From Pseudomonas mosselii (lineage in GTDB: Bacteria; Pseudomonadota; Gammaproteobacteria; Pseudomonadales; Pseudomonadaceae): 64,000 bases of DNA. Of this stretch, positions 9,273 to 18,012 are shown piece after piece (positions within the stretch are counted from its first letter, which is position 1; each line of letters opens with the position of its first letter). The stretch covers positions 92,667 to 156,666 of the forward strand of contig NZ_QJRP01000011.1 of NCBI RefSeq assembly GCF_003205295.1, in the 5' to 3' direction. The translations under genes and the position numbers were made by a program. Under the pieces are notes generated by a model, which was not told the DNA's origin, searched no databases, and saw only the letters and a list, made by a program, of their open reading frames with translations.

Positions 9273-10193
9273 ATGGAGTTACGTCAGCTTCGCTACTTCC
9301 TGAGTGTTCTGGAGTACGGCAGTCTTGGCAGGGCGGCGGTCGAGCTCGGGGTCGGCGCCTCCGCACTGAGCCAGCAATTGTCGAGGCTGGAGAGCGAGGT
9401 GAGTACCCGGCTTTTGACACGTTCCAGCACCGGCGTCGTGCCGACGGCGGCGGGCCTCGCCTTCGAATACCATGCGCGCCTGGCGCTTCGCCAGGCAGAG
9501 CATGCTGTGCTGGCGGCACAAAGCGGCCGCATGAGCGGTTACGCCAGCGTGGGGTTGGCTCCGACCACCGCATCGATTCTTGGCCTGGCGTTGATCGACA
9601 GGATGCGCGAACGCTATCCCGATATCCGCCTGCACCTGGTGGAAATGTTGTCCGGTTATCTGATGAACCAGCTCAATGCCAGGCACCTTGACCTGGCGGT
9701 GCTGTTCCAGGCTGAGGCGGGGCCGCGACTGGAAGTGCAGGCGCTTCTGACGGAGCGGCTGTTCGTGCTGGTTCCCGCCACGCTGGTCAAAGCCGAGTGG
9801 GGCGAGTCGCTCACGTTGCAACAGATCGCGACGCTCCCTTTGGTGATGCCCAGCGCACAGCATGGTCTGCGCACGACATTGCGCTCGATTTTCGAAGGGG
9901 CTGCGCTGGAGGCCCGCATCGTCATGGAAGTCGATGGTTTGTCGCTGTTGATGGATTGCGTGTGCGCGGGGCATGCCGCCACCATCCAGCCCGGCGCTAC
10001 GGTGGCCCGGGCGCATCAGGCTCGCTTGCGTGTGTTTGCAATCGATGAAGCACAGGCGCAACGTCGCAATGTGATTGTCAGCCTGAGCGATGACGAGCTC
10101 TCGCCGGCAGCGTTGGCAACGCGGATCGTACTGCAGGAGGTCGCCAGGGATCTGGTGAAACAGGGCCGATGGCCTGGAGCCCGCCTGCTTTGA
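9273..10193 (+). CDS. tcuR: LysR-type regulator, probable TcuR
   Basis: LysR-family regulator of 306 residues with a standard N-terminal DNA-binding domain (MELRQLRYFLSVLEYGSLGRAAVELGVGASALSQQLSRLE) and an effector-binding domain. It lies directly before tcuA and tcuB in the same direction, as in the Salmonella tcuRABC locus where TcuR activates tricarballylate genes, so the symbol rests on context. The 291 bases before it, downstream of pxpC, hold no gene I can support. A gap of 147 bases to tcuA, ending in a strong ribosome site, would contain the tcuA promoter. Confidence 0.8.
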   Translation: MELRQLRYFLSVLEYGSLGRAAVELGVGASALSQQLSRLESEVSTRLLTRSSTGVVPTAAGLAFEYHARLALRQAEHAVLAAQSGRMSGYASVGLAPTTASILGLALIDRMRERYPDIRLHLVEMLSGYLMNQLNARHLDLAVLFQAEAGPRLEVQALLTERLFVLVPATLVKAEWGESLTLQQIATLPLVMPSAQHGLRTTLRSIFEGAALEARIVMEVDGLSLLMDCVCAGHAATIQPGATVARAHQARLRVFAIDEAQAQRRNVIVSLSDDELSPAALATRIVLQEVARDLVKQGRWPGARLL

Positions 10194-10340
10194 CCCAGCC
10201 TCTGGGCCCACTCATCCAGCCCCTTTAGAAAAACTGAATGCCTCCCCCCGACGATCGCGTTTCGCACCCTCCGGGCTCTCATTAAAGTCCGTGGTCACAA
10301 GGAGCAGCCGAACATCGGCTCTTCGTGATCTGGAGGCGAT

Positions 10341-11795
10341 ATGATCGATGTGCTAGTCATTGGAGGGGGCAACGCCGCCCTGTGTGCCGCGCTGATGGCG
10401 CGAGAGGCCGGAGCCAGCGTGCTGCTGCTCGAGGCCGCACCTCGCGTCTGGCGTGGTGGCAATTCACAACACACGCGTAACCTGCGGTGCATGCATGATG
10501 GCCCGCAGGACGTATTGGTCGAGGCGTACCCGGAAGAAGAGTTCTGGCAGGACCTGCTGAAGGTCACCGGTGGCCAGACCAACGAAAAGCTCGCGCGCCT
10601 GGTGATTCGCGCGTCCTCCAGTTGCCGCGGGTGGATGCGCCGTCATGGTGTGCATTTCCAGCCCTCACTATCGGGCGCGCTGCACACCGCTCGGACCAAT
10701 GCCTTTTTCATGGGCGGCGGCAAGGCGCTGGTCAATGCCTACTTCCGCAGTGCCGAAAACCTTGGCGTACAGATACGCTACGACACACCGGTAGCCGACA
10801 TCGAACTGGAGCGCGGACGCTTCGTTGCGGCCCGTGTGCCGCCACGTGAGGTTGAAGGGCAACACCTGCCCGCCGAGCGCATCGAGGCGCGTACCTGTGT
10901 GCTTGGCGCCGGCGGCTTCGAGTCCAACCGTCAGTGGTTGCGCGAGGTCTGGGGGCAGAACGAGCGAGGGGAGTGGCCTTCGGACAATTTCCTGATCCGT
11001 GGCACGCGTTTCAATGACGGGGTGCTGTTGCGCCGCATGATCGAACAGGGCGCCGACACGATTGGCGACCCGACCCAGGCGCACATGGTGGCGATTGATG
11101 CCCGCGCGCCGCTATACGATGGCGGTATCTGCACGCGCATCGATTGTGTATCGCTGGGCGTGGTGGTCAACCGCGACGGTCAGCGCTTCTACGATGAAGG
11201 CGAGGATTTCTGGCCCAAGCGCTATGCCATCTGGGGGCGCCTGGTGGCGCATCAGCCTGGGCAGGTGGGATTCTCGATCATCGACCGCAAAGCCTTCGGG
11301 CGCTTCATGCCACCGGTTTTCCCGGGCGCCACCGCCGATAGCCTGGAGGCGTTGGCCGGCCTGCTCGGTTTGCCTGTGCAGGCCTTCCTCGAAACCGTGC
11401 ATGCCTACAACCGAGCCTGCCAGGTGGGCACTTTCGACCACACCCGGCTGGACGACTGTCACACCGTAGGCCTGGAACCGGTGAAAAGCCACTGGGCGCG
11501 CCCGATCGATACACCGCCTTACTACGGCTACCCGCTGCGCCCTGGCGTGACCTTCACCTACCTGGGGTTGCGCACCGATGAAACAGCCGCCGTCCATTTC
11601 GATGGCTGTCCCAGCCCGAACCTGTTCGTTGCTGGCGAGATGATGGCGGGCAATGTCCTGGGCAAGGGCTACACCGCAGGTGTCGGCATGTCCATCGGCA
11701 CCGCATTTGGCCGTATCGCCGGGACCAGTGCTGCCGCAGCGGCGGGTTACGAACATCCAGAAAGTGAGAACCGCCATGACCGCGCAATCGCCTGA
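10341..11795 (+). CDS. tcuA: FAD-dependent tricarballylate dehydrogenase TcuA
   Basis: Flavoprotein of 484 residues of the FAD-binding 2 / fumarate reductase group. TcuA oxidises tricarballylate to cis-aconitate, which enters the citric acid cycle. The N-terminal dinucleotide fold is clear ([32 protein letters not shown]), a mid-protein substrate/FAD region includes [14 protein letters not shown], and the C-terminal FAD loop includes [27 protein letters not shown] ribosome site precedes the ATG. The last 20 bases overlap the next gene, whose product is the electron-accepting partner. Confidence 0.9.
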   Translation: MIDVLVIGGGNAALCAALMAREAGASVLLLEAAPRVWRGGNSQHTRNLRCMHDGPQDVLVEAYPEEEFWQDLLKVTGGQTNEKLARLVIRASSSCRGWMRRHGVHFQPSLSGALHTARTNAFFMGGGKALVNAYFRSAENLGVQIRYDTPVADIELERGRFVAARVPPREVEGQHLPAERIEARTCVLGAGGFESNRQWLREVWGQNERGEWPSDNFLIRGTRFNDGVLLRRMIEQGADTIGDPTQAHMVAIDARAPLYDGGICTRIDCVSLGVVVNRDGQRFYDEGEDFWPKRYAIWGRLVAHQPGQVGFSIIDRKAFGRFMPPVFPGATADSLEALAGLLGLPVQAFLETVHAYNRACQVGTFDHTRLDDCHTVGLEPVKSHWARPIDTPPYYGYPLRPGVTFTYLGLRTDETAAVHFDGCPSPNLFVAGEMMAGNVLGKGYTAGVGMSIGTAFGRIAGTSAAAAAGYEHPESENRHDRAIA

Positions 11796-12957
11796 ACCAG
11801 GCCAGCCTGATGCCTTCCGGCCGGCCCTCGAACTGATCCCGGCCTTGAACCTGGAAGAGCAGGAAGTGGACCGGCAAATGCGGATCTGCAACGCCTGCCG
11901 ATACTGCGAGGGCTTTTGCGCGGTTTTCCCGGCGATGACCCGCAGGCTGGAATTCGGCAAGGCCGACATCCACTACCTGGCCAACCTGTGCCACAACTGC
12001 GGTGCTTGCCTGCACGCCTGTCAGTACGCACAGCCCCACGAATTCGCAGTCAACGTGCCTCAGGCGATGGCCAAGGTGCGTGGCCAGACCTACGCCGAAT
12101 ACGCCTGGCCAACCCTTTTCGGGCGGCTGTATCGGAACAACGGCACTTATGTCGCCAGTGCCTTGGCAGTGGCCTTGTCGCTATTCCTGCTGCTGGCGTT
12201 GTGGGCCAATGGCACGCTGCTACCCGGTCGGCTGGCGGGTAATTTCTATGCGGTCTTCCCGCACAACAACCTGGCGCTGATGTTCGGTAGTGTCTTTGTC
12301 GTAGCTGGTGTGGCCCTGGCGGCGGCGGTTCGTCGTTTCTGGCATTCAGTCTCGCCTGCCGAGGCGCTGGCGCAACCGGCCAAAGGGGCAGTGTTCGAGG
12401 CATCGAGTGCGGTGTTGACCCTGAAGTACCTGGATGGTGGGCATGGCCAAGGTTGCAACAACGCCGATGATCGTTACACGCTCTGGCGCCGACGCTTCCA
12501 TCACGCCACCTTCTACGGCTTCATGTTGTGCTTTGCCGCCACGGTGGTCGCCACCGGGTATCACTACCTGCTGGGCCAGCAGGCTCCGTACCCGCTGCTG
12601 AGTGCCCCGGTGATGCTCGGAGCACTCGGTGGTATTGGCTTGATCGTCGGGCCGGCCGGGCTTTTGGCGCTGAACCTGCGCAGGGCGCCGGAGCAGGGCG
12701 ATGTTGCCCAGAGGCCCATGGATCGGGGCTTCATCCTGCTTCTACTGCTGGTCAGCGCCACGGGCCTTGCGTTGCTGAGCCTGCGTGACACTGCAGCGAT
12801 GGCGATTTTGCTGGCGATCCATTTGGGTACCGTGATGGCGCTTTTCATCACGCTGCCCTATGGAAAGTTTGCCCATGGCCTGTTCCGCGGCGCGGCACTG
12901 CTGAAGTTCGCGATCGAGAAGCGCCGGCCCGGCGAGCTAAGTCTGGGAGGGGAGTGA
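11776..12957 (+). CDS. tcuB: TcuB, iron-sulfur/heme membrane electron-transfer protein
   Basis: Protein of 393 residues that reoxidises reduced TcuA and passes electrons to the respiratory chain. Near the N-terminus are two ferredoxin-like cysteine sets ([15 protein letters not shown] and [19 protein letters not shown]), followed by several membrane segments ([53 protein letters not shown], and C-terminal helices) with histidines that could bind heme. The translation start is inside the end of tcuA, which supports coupled production of the pair. The downstream tcuC-type MFS carrier known from Salmonella is absent here. Confidence 0.9.
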   Translation: MTAQSPEPGQPDAFRPALELIPALNLEEQEVDRQMRICNACRYCEGFCAVFPAMTRRLEFGKADIHYLANLCHNCGACLHACQYAQPHEFAVNVPQAMAKVRGQTYAEYAWPTLFGRLYRNNGTYVASALAVALSLFLLLALWANGTLLPGRLAGNFYAVFPHNNLALMFGSVFVVAGVALAAAVRRFWHSVSPAEALAQPAKGAVFEASSAVLTLKYLDGGHGQGCNNADDRYTLWRRRFHHATFYGFMLCFAATVVATGYHYLLGQQAPYPLLSAPVMLGALGGIGLIVGPAGLLALNLRRAPEQGDVAQRPMDRGFILLLLLVSATGLALLSLRDTAAMAILLAIHLGTVMALFITLPYGKFAHGLFRGAALLKFAIEKRRPGELSLGGE

Positions 12958-12998
12958 GCCATGGACGCAGCCGGTTTTTCCCCTGTGCCGCATCGCGT

Positions 12999-13015
12999 GA
13001 AACGCCAGGCGTTTC
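12999..13015. terminator. Stem-loop between convergent tcuB and LysR genes
   Basis: GAAACGCC-A-GGCGTTTC is a perfect dyad (in practice a 7-base stem with a 3-base loop) in the 60-base gap between two convergent genes. Its place suggests a bidirectional transcription stop, but no U-rich tail follows on either strand. Confidence 0.4.
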
Positions 13016-13017
13016 GC

Positions 13018-13911
13018 TTAACGGTTGGGCCACTTGTCCAGCAGGATCGACACGAACTTCTCCGCTGCTGGCGACAGCGACGCCCCTCGGCGATAGACCA
13101 ACCCCAGGGTGCGGGTGACCTGGGGTTCGATCAGCGGCACGCTGACCAGCGTCGGGTGGTCGGCGTTGGGCATGGCCAGGCTGGGCATGGCCGACACGCC
13201 CAGCCCTGCCTCGACCATGCCCAGCGAGGTGGACAGGTGCTGAACCTCATAGAACCACTTGGGCCGCAGGTTGAGCCCGGACAGGGCATGGTCCAGAAGC
13301 ATCCGGTTACCGCTCAGTCGGCCTACGCCGATCAGGCGGTAGTCGGCCAGCTCTGTCCAGGTGACGGCTTCACGGTTCGCCAGCTTGTGGTCTCGGCGGC
13401 AGGCCAGAACGAAATGCTCCTGTACCAGGGAGACGAACTCGATGTCCGGGTGCTGGCCACTCATCATGTTGATGCCGAAGTCGGCTTCACCCCGCAGCAC
13501 GGCTTCGAGCCCGTCGTTGGCGCTGAGGTCCAGCAGACGAATGCGGATCTTTGGGTATTGCTCGTTGTAGTCGCGGATAACCGACGGCAGGAAATAGAAC
13601 GCCGCGGTCGGGATACAGGCGAGGGTTACCTGGCCGGTCTGCCGTTCGGCGAGTTCGCGAATGCTCAGGATCGAGTCCTCGAAGTCATCCAGTAGGCGCC
13701 TGGCCTTGGGCAGGAAGTCACGCCCGACGCTGGTAAGGCTGACCCGACGGGTAGTACGTTCCAGCAGCGAAGTGCCCAACCCTTCCTCAAGCTTTTTAAT
13801 CCGCCGGCTCAGGGCGGGTTGCGACAGGTGCAATGCTTCAGCGGCTTCATGGAAGCTGCCGAGTTCGGCGATTTTCACGAAAGATCGTATGTCTTGTAAC
13901 TCGTATTCCAT
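13018..13911 (-). CDS. LysR-type regulator divergent from the PrpF-like gene
   Basis: LysR-family regulator, 297 residues, with N-terminal DNA-binding domain MEYELQDIRSFVKIAELGSFHEAAEALHLSQPALSRRIKKLEEGLG and the effector domain starting near LACIPTAAFYFLPSVI. It is transcribed away from the prpF-like isomerase and transporter genes, with about 147 bases between the starts, so it probably controls them. Having its own regulator suggests that this half of the tricarboxylate region responds to a different inducer from tcuAB. Confidence 0.9.
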   Translation of the reverse strand: MEYELQDIRSFVKIAELGSFHEAAEALHLSQPALSRRIKKLEEGLGTSLLERTTRRVSLTSVGRDFLPKARRLLDDFEDSILSIRELAERQTGQVTLACIPTAAFYFLPSVIRDYNEQYPKIRIRLLDLSANDGLEAVLRGEADFGINMMSGQHPDIEFVSLVQEHFVLACRRDHKLANREAVTWTELADYRLIGVGRLSGNRMLLDHALSGLNLRPKWFYEVQHLSTSLGMVEAGLGVSAMPSLAMPNADHPTLVSVPLIEPQVTRTLGLVYRRGASLSPAAEKFVSILLDKWPNR

Positions 13912-14058
13912 CTCGGATCGCTCTTTGGCCCTGGTTCTGTATTGATGCTTGAATCGGAATAATAGCTACGATATTTGCATTGGATTGATTTATCCATCCC
14001 TGTCAATCTTGTGTCCACAGCATCAATGATGTCCATTGATTAACAAGAGTGCGAAATC

Positions 14059-15138
14059 ATGCAACGAATTCCTTGCGTACTCATGCGCGGTGGCACCTCC
14101 AAGGGCCCCTTTTTCCATGCATGGGACCTTCCTGCCAATGTGGTCGAACGCGATGAATTGCTGATCAACCTGATGGGTTCCGGGCATGAACTGGAAATCG
14201 ACGGCATCGGTGGCGGTAGCCCGCAGACCAGCAAGGTAGCAATTGTCAGCCCCTCGCTGCATGCCGACGCCGATGTCGACTATCTGTTCGTCCAGGTCAT
14301 GGTTGCCCAGCGCCGCGTCGATACTGCGCCCAACTGCGGCAATATGCTTTGCGCCGTTGGCCCGTTCGCCATCGAACAGGGCCTTGTCAAAGGCCAGGAT
14401 GGCAAGACTTTGGTGCGTATCCGCAACCTGAACACCGGCACCTTCGTCAATTCGCTGGTGGAAACCCCCGGCGGCATCGTGCGCTACGAAGGCCGTACGG
14501 CGATCGATGGCGTACCGGGCACTGCCGCTCCGGTGCACCTGACCTTCCTCAATGCGGTCGGCAGCAAGACCGGCAAGCTGTTCCCCACTGGCAAGGCCAA
14601 GGATGTGATCGATGGCGTAGCGGTCACCTGCATCGACATGGCCATGCCGATGATGGTGGTAGAAGCCAGCCAGCTGGGTGTCAGCGGCTCGGAAACCCCG
14701 GCCGAACTCGATGCCAACGTCGGTCTGCTCGAGCGCCTCGAGGCGTTGCGTCTGAAGGCCGGCAAGGCCATGGGCCTAGGCGACGTTAGCGGTATGGTCA
14801 TCCCGAAACCGGTGCTGGTGTCCAAGCCCCGCTATGACGGCACTTTGCAGGTTCGCTATTTCATGCCGCACAACTGCCACCGCGCCCTGGCTATCACCGG
14901 AGCGATAGGGCTGGCGACTGCCTGCGTCAGCCCAGGCACAGTCATCGGCGAACTGCTGGGCGAGGGGGCCGAGCAACTGGCCGAGGTTCGCCTTGAACAT
15001 CCAAGTGGCGGTATCGATGTTGCGCTGTCACGCAGCGGTGCCGATGGCAAGACGATTCAGGCTTCGGTGGTGCGAACGGCCCGGCGGCTGTTCTCAGGCT
15101 TCGTTTACGCCCCTACATTCCGCAGGTTGGCGGGGTAG
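14059..15138 (+). CDS. PrpF/GalD-family isomerase (tricarboxylate double-bond isomerase)
   Basis: PrpF-fold protein, 359 residues. It begins MQRIPCVLMRGGTSKGPFF, the family N-terminus, and shows EIDGIGGGSPQTSKVAIV, the catalytic-type segment APNCGNMLCAVGPFAIE, TCIDMAMPMMVV and VEHPSG-like RLEHPSGGIDVAL. Relatives include PrpF (2-methylaconitate isomerase), GalD (4-oxalomesaconate tautomerase) and aconitate delta-isomerase. Because it lies beside tcuAB and carriers for di/tricarboxylates, I infer action on aconitate or a similar alkene tricarboxylate rather than gallate breakdown; no gallate genes are nearby. The 5'-region may be regulated by the divergent LysR. Confidence 0.82.
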   Translation: MQRIPCVLMRGGTSKGPFFHAWDLPANVVERDELLINLMGSGHELEIDGIGGGSPQTSKVAIVSPSLHADADVDYLFVQVMVAQRRVDTAPNCGNMLCAVGPFAIEQGLVKGQDGKTLVRIRNLNTGTFVNSLVETPGGIVRYEGRTAIDGVPGTAAPVHLTFLNAVGSKTGKLFPTGKAKDVIDGVAVTCIDMAMPMMVVEASQLGVSGSETPAELDANVGLLERLEALRLKAGKAMGLGDVSGMVIPKPVLVSKPRYDGTLQVRYFMPHNCHRALAITGAIGLATACVSPGTVIGELLGEGAEQLAEVRLEHPSGGIDVALSRSGADGKTIQASVVRTARRLFSGFVYAPTFRRLAG

Positions 15139-15211
15139 GCCCAGAGCGGTAGCCAGACCTGTACATTCGCAACAAGCGCATCCGCACAATTTCAATAATG
15201 GGTGATGCCTC

Positions 15212-16525
15212 ATGAGACTTGCCAAATCGCTGTACTTCCAGATCCTCTGCGCCGTCCTGCTGGGCGTGGTGGTCGGTCACTTCTGGGCGCAACAGGCCGT
15301 TGCGCTCAAGCCACTGGGTGACGCGTTCATCAAGCTGATCAAGATGATGATCGCGCCGGTGGTCTTCTGCACCATCGTCACCGGTATCGCCGGCATGACC
15401 GACAAGCGCTCCCTCGGGCGTTTGATGAGCAAGACCCTGCTGCTGTTCCTGGTGCTGACCGTGGCCAGTCTGATGATCGGCCTGGCAGCGGTTTACCTGT
15501 TCCGCCCTGGGGTCGGCATGAACATCGACCCGGCCACGCTCAGCACCGAGGGGCTTGGCCAGTACGCCGCGTCTGCGGCGAAGCTCGGTGTTGTCGACTT
15601 CTTCATGCATATCATTCCCGACACCTTCATCGGTGCATTCAACAAGGGTGAAGTGTTGCCGGTGCTGTTTATCGCGGTGCTCAGCGGTTTTGCCCTGTCA
15701 TCCATGGGCGAGAAGGGCAAGCCGGTACTCGATGTGCTGGAATCTGCTTCGACCATGGTGTTCCGCATCTTTGGCTACCTGATGCGTTTCGCCCCGGTCG
15801 GCGCCTTCGGTGCGCTGGCCTTCACCGTCGGGCAGTACGGCGTGACGTCCCTAGGCGCATTGGCCAAGCTGGTTGGTACGCTCTACATCGCCTGTGCGTT
15901 TTTCGTGCTGGTGGTGCTCGGTGGCATCTGCCGTGCCCACGGCTTCAGCCTGTGGAAGCTGCTGCGCTATTTTCGCGAGGAGTTTCTGGTGGTGCTCGGC
16001 ACCTCGTCCACCGAGCCCGTGCTGCCACGCATGCTGGAAAAACTGGAGAAGCTGGGCTGCAAGAAAGGCGTGGTCGGACTGGTGCTGCCAACCGGCTATT
16101 CCTTCAATCTCGACGGTACGGCCATCTACCTGTCGCTGGCGGCGGTGTTCATCGCTCAAGCCTGCAACATCGATCTGAGCCTCGGTCAGACGGTGACCAT
16201 GCTGGCGATCATGCTGTTGTCGTCAAAAGGTGCAGCGGGTGTGACTGGCAGTGGCTTCGTTGCGCTGGCCTCGACTTTGACCGTCATTCACGACATCCCG
16301 TTGGCAGGGCTTGCCTTGCTGATCGGTATCGATCGCTTCATGTCCGAGGCGCGTGCCCTGACCAGCCTGGCCAGCAACGCCGTGGCCACCGTGGTCATCT
16401 CGCTGTCGGAAAATGCCTGTGACCGCGAAACCCTGTTGCGCCGGCTGAACGGTATTGCAGTTGCACCCGCCGAGGCGGGTGCGGTACCTGCCGAATGGTC
16501 TGCCGAGCCTCGGCATCACGGCTGA
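15212..16525 (+). CDS. Dicarboxylate/amino acid:cation symporter (DctA family)
   Basis: Integral inner-membrane carrier of 437 residues of the DAACS/glutamate-transporter fold. It starts LYFQILCAVLLGVVVGHFW and carries the family motifs KMMIAPVVFCTIVTGIAGM, the serine-rich hairpin region VVLGTSSTEPVLP, the unwound-helix motif SFNLDGTAIYLSLAAVFIAQ and LLSSKGAAGVTGSGFVALAST. Length and motifs match DctA, which carries succinate, fumarate and malate with protons or sodium. Position after the PrpF-like gene suggests uptake of an aconitate-like or C4 acid. The substrate is inferred only. Confidence 0.92.
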   Translation: MRLAKSLYFQILCAVLLGVVVGHFWAQQAVALKPLGDAFIKLIKMMIAPVVFCTIVTGIAGMTDKRSLGRLMSKTLLLFLVLTVASLMIGLAAVYLFRPGVGMNIDPATLSTEGLGQYAASAAKLGVVDFFMHIIPDTFIGAFNKGEVLPVLFIAVLSGFALSSMGEKGKPVLDVLESASTMVFRIFGYLMRFAPVGAFGALAFTVGQYGVTSLGALAKLVGTLYIACAFFVLVVLGGICRAHGFSLWKLLRYFREEFLVVLGTSSTEPVLPRMLEKLEKLGCKKGVVGLVLPTGYSFNLDGTAIYLSLAAVFIAQACNIDLSLGQTVTMLAIMLLSSKGAAGVTGSGFVALASTLTVIHDIPLAGLALLIGIDRFMSEARALTSLASNAVATVVISLSENACDRETLLRRLNGIAVAPAEAGAVPAEWSAEPRHHG

Positions 16526-16559
16526 AAGCCTCTTCCACTTCCCATCGTTGACTTAGAAT

Positions 16560-16590
16560 CCCACTCAGCATCCCGGCGATGCCGAGTGGG
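16560..16590. terminator. Stem-loop between dctA-like and CitMHS genes
   Basis: CCCACTCAGCATC pairs with GATGCCGAGTGGG (13-base stem, one mismatch, 5-base loop CCGGC). It lies in the 123-base gap between two co-directional transporter genes. No run of T follows, so it may slow transcription or protect mRNA ends rather than stop transcription fully. Confidence 0.4.
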
Positions 16591-16648
16591 GTAGGGGGCC
16601 GTCTGCCTTGCCGATGGCCGCAACAGAATAAAAACAAGAGATAAGACC

Positions 16649-17953
16649 ATGCTCGCACTCCTGGGCCTGATCATGGTGGTGACCTTCACCTACCTGATCA
16701 TGAGCAAGCGCCTGTCGCCTATCGTTGCGCTCACCGTGGTACCCATTGTCTTCGCAGTGATCGGCGGCTTCGCGCCTGAACTGGGCAAGATGATGCTCGA
16801 TGGCTTGAAAATGGTGGCGCCCTCGGCAGCGCTGTTGCTGTTCGCCATCCTGTTCTTCGGCCTGATGATCGATGCCGGGCTGTTCGACCCGCTGATCCGC
16901 AAGATCCTCAAGCGTGTCAATGGCGACCCGGTCAAGATCGCCATCGGTACCGCGCTGCTGTCGCTGCTGGTGGCGCTCGACGGTGACGGCACCACCACCT
17001 ACATGATTACCTGCGCAGCCATGCTGCCGCTGTACAAGCGTATCGGCATGAACCCGATGATCCTGGCAACGGTGTCCATGCTGTCGCTGAGCATCATGAG
17101 TGGCATGAGCCCCTGGGGTGGGCCGGCGACCCGGGCCATTGCCGCGCTCGGGCTGGATGCGACCGAGTATTTCATCCCGATGCTGCCGACCGTGATCGGC
17201 GGTGCGGCCTGGGTGGTGTTCACCGCCTTCCTGCTGGGCCGTGCCGAGCGCCGACGCATCGGCAACATCGCCCTGGAGTCGGGGGGCGGCAACTGCTACA
17301 TCAAGGAAATTCTCGGCGACAACCCGCACAAGCGCCCACGCTTGGCCTATGTGAACCTGATGCTTGTGATTGCCGTCATGACAGCTCTGGTGATGGGCGT
17401 CATGCACTCCGCACTGTTGTTCATGATCGGTTTCGTCGCGGCGCTGATGATCAACTACCCGCAGCTGGAGCTGCAGAAAGAGCGCATCCTCGCTCACTCG
17501 GGCAACGCCATGACCGTGGTACTGCTGGTATTCGCCGCAGGCATCTTCGCGGGAATCTTCTCGGGCACCAAGATGGTCGATGCGCTGGCGCAGACCCTGG
17601 TCGACTGGATTCCCGAGGCGTGGAGCCACTGGTTCCCGCTGGTGGTGGCGCTGACCAGCATGCCACTGACCTTCGTACTGTCCAACGACGCCTACTACTT
17701 TGGCGTGGTGCCTATCCTTGCCAACGCTGCGGCCGCCTACGGCATCGACCCGGTTGAAATCGCCCGCGCCTCGGTGCTGGGGCAGCCAGTGCACCTGATG
17801 AGCCCGCTGGTAGCCTCGACCTTGCTGCTGGTGGGCATGGTCGATCGCGACATCGGCGACTTCCAGAAGGCCACCGTGAAATGGGCGGTGCTGACATCGC
17901 TGGTCATCACCGCACTGGCCTTGGTCACGGGTGCCTTGTCCTTCTTCGTCTGA
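16649..17953 (+). CDS. CitMHS-family citrate:metal/proton symporter
   Basis: Membrane carrier of 434 residues of the CitMHS family (CitM/CitH/CitN), which takes up citrate, often as a divalent-metal complex, with protons. About 12 hydrophobic segments are seen, and typical family segments include FGLMIDAGLFDPLIRKILK, LLVALDGDGTTTYMITCAAMLPLYKR and LSIMSGMSPWGGPATRA. It follows the dctA-like gene and precedes an OprD porin. The pairing with TcuA/B and the PrpF-like isomerase points to citrate, isocitrate or aconitate as cargo. Confidence 0.92.
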   Translation: MLALLGLIMVVTFTYLIMSKRLSPIVALTVVPIVFAVIGGFAPELGKMMLDGLKMVAPSAALLLFAILFFGLMIDAGLFDPLIRKILKRVNGDPVKIAIGTALLSLLVALDGDGTTTYMITCAAMLPLYKRIGMNPMILATVSMLSLSIMSGMSPWGGPATRAIAALGLDATEYFIPMLPTVIGGAAWVVFTAFLLGRAERRRIGNIALESGGGNCYIKEILGDNPHKRPRLAYVNLMLVIAVMTALVMGVMHSALLFMIGFVAALMINYPQLELQKERILAHSGNAMTVVLLVFAAGIFAGIFSGTKMVDALAQTLVDWIPEAWSHWFPLVVALTSMPLTFVLSNDAYYFGVVPILANAAAAYGIDPVEIARASVLGQPVHLMSPLVASTLLLVGMVDRDIGDFQKATVKWAVLTSLVITALALVTGALSFFV

Positions 17954-17961
17954 TCTGTCCA

Positions 17962-17978
17962 GGGCGCCGTTGGCGCCC
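17962..17978. terminator. GC-rich stem-loop before the oprD-type gene
   Basis: GGGCGCC-GTT-GGCGCCC forms a perfect 7-base stem with a 3-base loop just after the CitMHS stop. It may attenuate readthrough into the porin gene. The following bases (AACCTCACCC) are not U-rich. Confidence 0.45.
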
Positions 17979-18012
17979 AACCTCACCCAAGAACAACAAC
18001 AGAGTATCGAAC

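Noticed and set aside
14059..15138. Gallate 4-oxalomesaconate tautomerase GalD
   Set aside because: The sequence is similar to GalD, but no gallate dioxygenase, hydratase or aldolase gene is nearby, and the neighbours are tricarboxylate genes, so the specific name was not used.
16565..17986. Minus-strand frame of 473 codons opposite the CitMHS gene
   Set aside because: Very rich in His, Gln and Asp, no recognisable domain, and it is exactly antisense to a well supported carrier gene.
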